Positions 61,506 through 64,000 of a stretch of 64,000 nucleotides of DNA are shown here, one piece after another (position 1 is the stretch's first letter; each line of letters begins with the position of its first letter). The stretch lies in the NCBI GenBank assembly GCA_034509755.1, contig CM067548.1, forward strand, positions 35,572,898-35,636,897, written 5' to 3'. The stretch comes from Anisodus tanguticus. Taxonomy: Eukaryota; Streptophyta; Magnoliopsida; Solanales; Solanaceae. Below the pieces are notes generated by a model. It saw only the letters and a list, made by a program, of their open reading frames with translations, was not told the origin of the DNA and made no database searches. The position numbers and the translations under genes are program-made.

Positions 61506-62892
61506 ATGATTGAGGAGACCCAAATCATACGTGATATGTGGCATCGACTGACTGCTCTAAGTTCTGAAGCAAGGATAGTCGAGGCATTACAGGTAGAGGA
61601 CTACAACAGAGAACCAACACTGACAGCCGATGACATTGAGTTACCGATGGAACTTGAATCGCCCATAAGAAGGGTTATGCCTAGTTTTGATTCCCAGGAT
61701 CCCTTGGAAGATATCAACTTGGGTACCGAAGAAGTCCCTCGGCTAACACATATTAATGGTTTGCTGAAGGAGGAGGCTAGACAAAGCATAACGGCTCTTC
61801 TACTGCAGTTTAAGGACTATTTCGCATGGGATTATCATGAGATGCCTGGGCTGGCACGTACTTTGGTAGAGCATAGATTGCTAATTAAGGAGGGTTTCAC
61901 ACCTCATAAACAACCGCCCAGAAGATATCACCCTCAGTTGATGCCTCAAATTAAAGACGAGATTGAACGGTTGTTGAAGGCCGAGTTCATCAGACGGCTA
62001 AGTATGTGGAATGGTTGGCAAACATTGTGCCAGTCAAGAAGAAGAATGGCAAGGTTCAGGTATGTATTGACTACATAAACCTAAATCTAGCCAGTCCCAA
62101 AAATAAATATGCCATGCCTATAGCCGACATACTGGTCGATTCAACAGCCGCCAATGGTGTGTTGACATTCATGGATAGATACTCCGATTATAGTCTGATA
62201 GCAGTAGCCAAGGAGGACATTCATAAGACTACTTTTAGGTGTCCAGGATTTGTGAGTGGGTAGTTATAACGTTCGGTCTGAAGAATGCTAGTGCTACTTA
62301 TCAGAGGGTAATGAACACCATCTTCCATGATTTGATCGACAAGACTATTGAGGTCTACATTGATGATGTGGTAGTGAGGTCTAAGAACTTCAAATATCAT
62401 TTAGCCGATCTTGAACATGCACTAAAAAGAATGAGGATTCATAATCTTAAAATGAATTCAGCCAAGTGCATGTTCGGAGTATCAGCTGGAAACTTCCTTG
62501 GCTTCTTGGTACATAAGAAAGGTATTGAGATAGATTATAACAAAGCCCGGGCAGTAATAGAATTTGCACCACCCAGAACAAAGAAGAAGTTACAAAGCCT
62601 GTTAGGGAAAATCAACTTCCTAAGGAGGTTCATATCTAATTCAGCCGGCAAAATGAAGGCTTTCTCACATTTGCTTAGGCTTAAAGGGTCAGAAGAGATA
62701 GTATGGGGCCTGGAACAACAAGAGACATTTGACCAAATTAAAAAGGCCTTAGCAACTCCTCATATGTTGGTACCTCCCATGCCAGGGAAACCGTTGAAGT
62801 TGTATATCTCGGCTGCAGATTTGTCTATCGGCTGCCTATTAGCACATGATGCCGATGATGGAATCGAAAGGGCAGTTTACTACCTTAGTTGA
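61506..62892 (+). pseudogene. Gypsy B reverse transcriptase
   Basis: Visible in order: YHEMPGL and the YHPQLMPQIKDEIERLLKAEFI block in one frame; VPVKKKNGKVQVCIDY and FMDRYSDYSLIAV (first catalytic Asp) in the next; FGLKNASATYQRVMN, VYIDDVVV (catalytic DD), FLGFLV and INFLRRFI in a third. Frameshifts lie near 62010 and 62250. The connection/RNase H start (LYISAADLSIGCLLA) follows in frame to 62892. Confidence 0.92.
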
Positions 62893-63560
62893 ATGCTCAA
62901 TGAGGCTGAAACTAGATATACTCCTATAGAGAAGCTTTGTTTATCCTTATTATATGCTTATACAAAACTTGAACATTATTCAATGCCACATGTGGTTCAC
63001 GTTTTGTGTAAAATTGACATCGTCTGGTACTTATTGAATAGACCTATTTTGCAAGGATGACTAAAGAAATGGGCAATCAAGCTCACTACGTTTTCTCTCG
63101 AGTATAAGCCACTCAGGGCTGTCAAAGGTCAGGCGTTAGCCGATTTCTTGGCAGACCACTCTTGTGTAGAGGAGGACTCATGCGCCCCCTCTACTGCGTG
63201 TATGGACATCGTCCCTTGGACGCTAACTTTTGATGGGTCAAGAACCCTGAAAGGAGTCGGAGCTGGGATAAGATAACCAATCCTAGAGATAAAAAGTGGA
63301 GGTTCTCTTATCGGCTAGATTCTGAATTGACAAATAACCAAGCTGAATACGATGCTCTCATCATGGGACTCAAACTTCTAGTCTCTATGAAGTCAAAGTG
63401 CATCAATATTCATGGAGACTCTCAGTTGGTTATCAAGCAGCTGGCCGGGGAATATGACTGAGGTTCCTAGGGGCATGAATGTTGAGCTAACGACTTAGCA
63501 TAAGAAGCTTCTGGCTTTAGGAAGTCTCTACTCACTCTAGAGTATGATGAGCTGCCGGCC
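62893..63560 (+). pseudogene. Gypsy B RNase H regions
   Basis: After a stop at 62890 the RNase H reading continues (MLNEAETRYTPIEKLCLSLL, KWAIKLTTFSLEYKP, GQALADFLADH). A second RNase H-like segment follows (WTLTFDGSRTLKGVGAGI, about 63220), as in Tat-lineage elements with a dual RNase H. Stops and a frameshift near 63290-63320 break it. Confidence 0.8.
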
Positions 63561-64000
63561 GAAGTGCTAGCCATGGACCAAATCGACCAGTGGAAGCAAG
63601 TGTTAATCGGCTACTTAAAAGATCCTTCCACTTGCAAGGACCTTAAGGTTAAAAGGAGAGTCTTGAAGTATGTGCTCATTGATGATGATCTTTACAAAAG
63701 AAGCATAAGTGGAGTGCTACTCAAGTGCATTGATAAGGCAGAGGCCTTAAGAGTTATATGAGAAGTTCATGAAAGAATATGTGGATCACACAGAGCCGGG
63801 CCAACGATGAAGTAGTTGATTTATCGCCATGGCTATTATTGGCCTACCATCATGGCATATTGCTTTTAATACGCAAAAGGGTGTGAAGAGTGTTAGAGAT
63901 ATGGATCAATCCAATGGGTACCAGCCAAGTTGTTACACCCGATCGTGAAGCCCTGGCCTTTCAGAGGGTGGGCTATGGACCTCATCGGCAAGATTCACCC
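63561..64000 (+). pseudogene. Gypsy B integrase, N-terminal part (runs off the window)
   Basis: An open stretch 63564-63761 leads into the zinc-binding region with HERICGSH and YAKGCEEC (HHCC pattern), then PWPFRGWAMDLIGKI at the very end, the start of the catalytic core. In-frame stops occur at about 63760, 63812 and 63869. The rest is outside the window. Confidence 0.8.

Larger units (their letters stand above)
45097..64000 (+). mobile_element. Ty3/Gypsy element, Tat-like (copy B), 5' LTR split, 3' end outside window
   Basis: The same family as copy A. It starts at about 45097 (TGGTTAACACTC), is interrupted by the insertion at 45460-57302, then resumes with the rest of the LTR, the primer-site-like TTTGGCACGCCCAGTGGGACC at about 57590, gag, protease, RT, RNase H and the integrase zinc region. 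Each domain carries stops or frameshifts. Unlike copy A, it keeps pol. Confidence 0.88.

Overview
The window looks like plant nuclear DNA from a large, repeat-rich genome, most likely a member of the Solanaceae. The family-level clues are Au-type SINE tails ending in poly(T), RTE LINE 3' ends with TTG tails, a pararetrovirus insertion resembling the tobacco vein clearing virus group, and long gypsy LTRs of a type I associate with Solanum and Nicotiana. The family assignment is recognition from the sequence, not a search result.

Only one convincing host gene is present: a 9-exon minus-strand gene at 7103-15652 encoding a PH-RCC1-FYVE-BRX protein of the plant PRAF/RLD family (about 1060 aa). 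All splice boundaries can be placed with GT/AG and kept phase. Its introns carry small retroposons. One inserted exactly at the 5' splice site of intron 3 and duplicated the exon end and splice donor in its 18-bp target site duplication.

Layout from left to right: 1-2406, the 3' part of a decayed hAT transposon; 2407-7100, AT-rich DNA with MITEs and a perfect 578-bp non-autonomous hAT (5367-5944) derived from the same family; 7103-15652, the PRAF-like gene; 16690-19720, a broken RTE LINE; 20483-25530, a decayed Copia element on the minus strand; 25567-30379, MITEs, a Mutator-like inverted-repeat element, a tRNA-related repeat and a LINE fragment; 30380-41223, a complete-length but pol-deleted Tat-like gypsy element (gypsy A) with an antisense plant mobile domain (PMD) reading frame that is itself split by a 961-bp hAT element; 41224-45096, a 236-bp tandem duplication and a Stowaway-like MITE containing a 410-bp solo LTR; 45097-64000, a second Tat-like gypsy copy (gypsy B), running off the window.

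The 5' LTR of gypsy B is split by an 11.8-kb insertion (45460-57302, TSD GTCAC). That insertion is a solo LTR of another family, and it in turn holds an endogenous pararetrovirus of about 8.3 kb on the minus strand. This is a three-level nest whose order of events can be read directly. The viral copy has the order coiled-coil ORF, movement protein, coat protein, protease/RT/RNase H, transactivator-like, and is broken by several frameshifts.

Nothing in the mobile DNA looks coding-intact. The most interesting points are the splice-donor duplication in the PRAF-like gene, the nested pararetrovirus, and the strong enrichment of the hexamer AGCCGA/TCGGCT through both gypsy copies, LTRs included.
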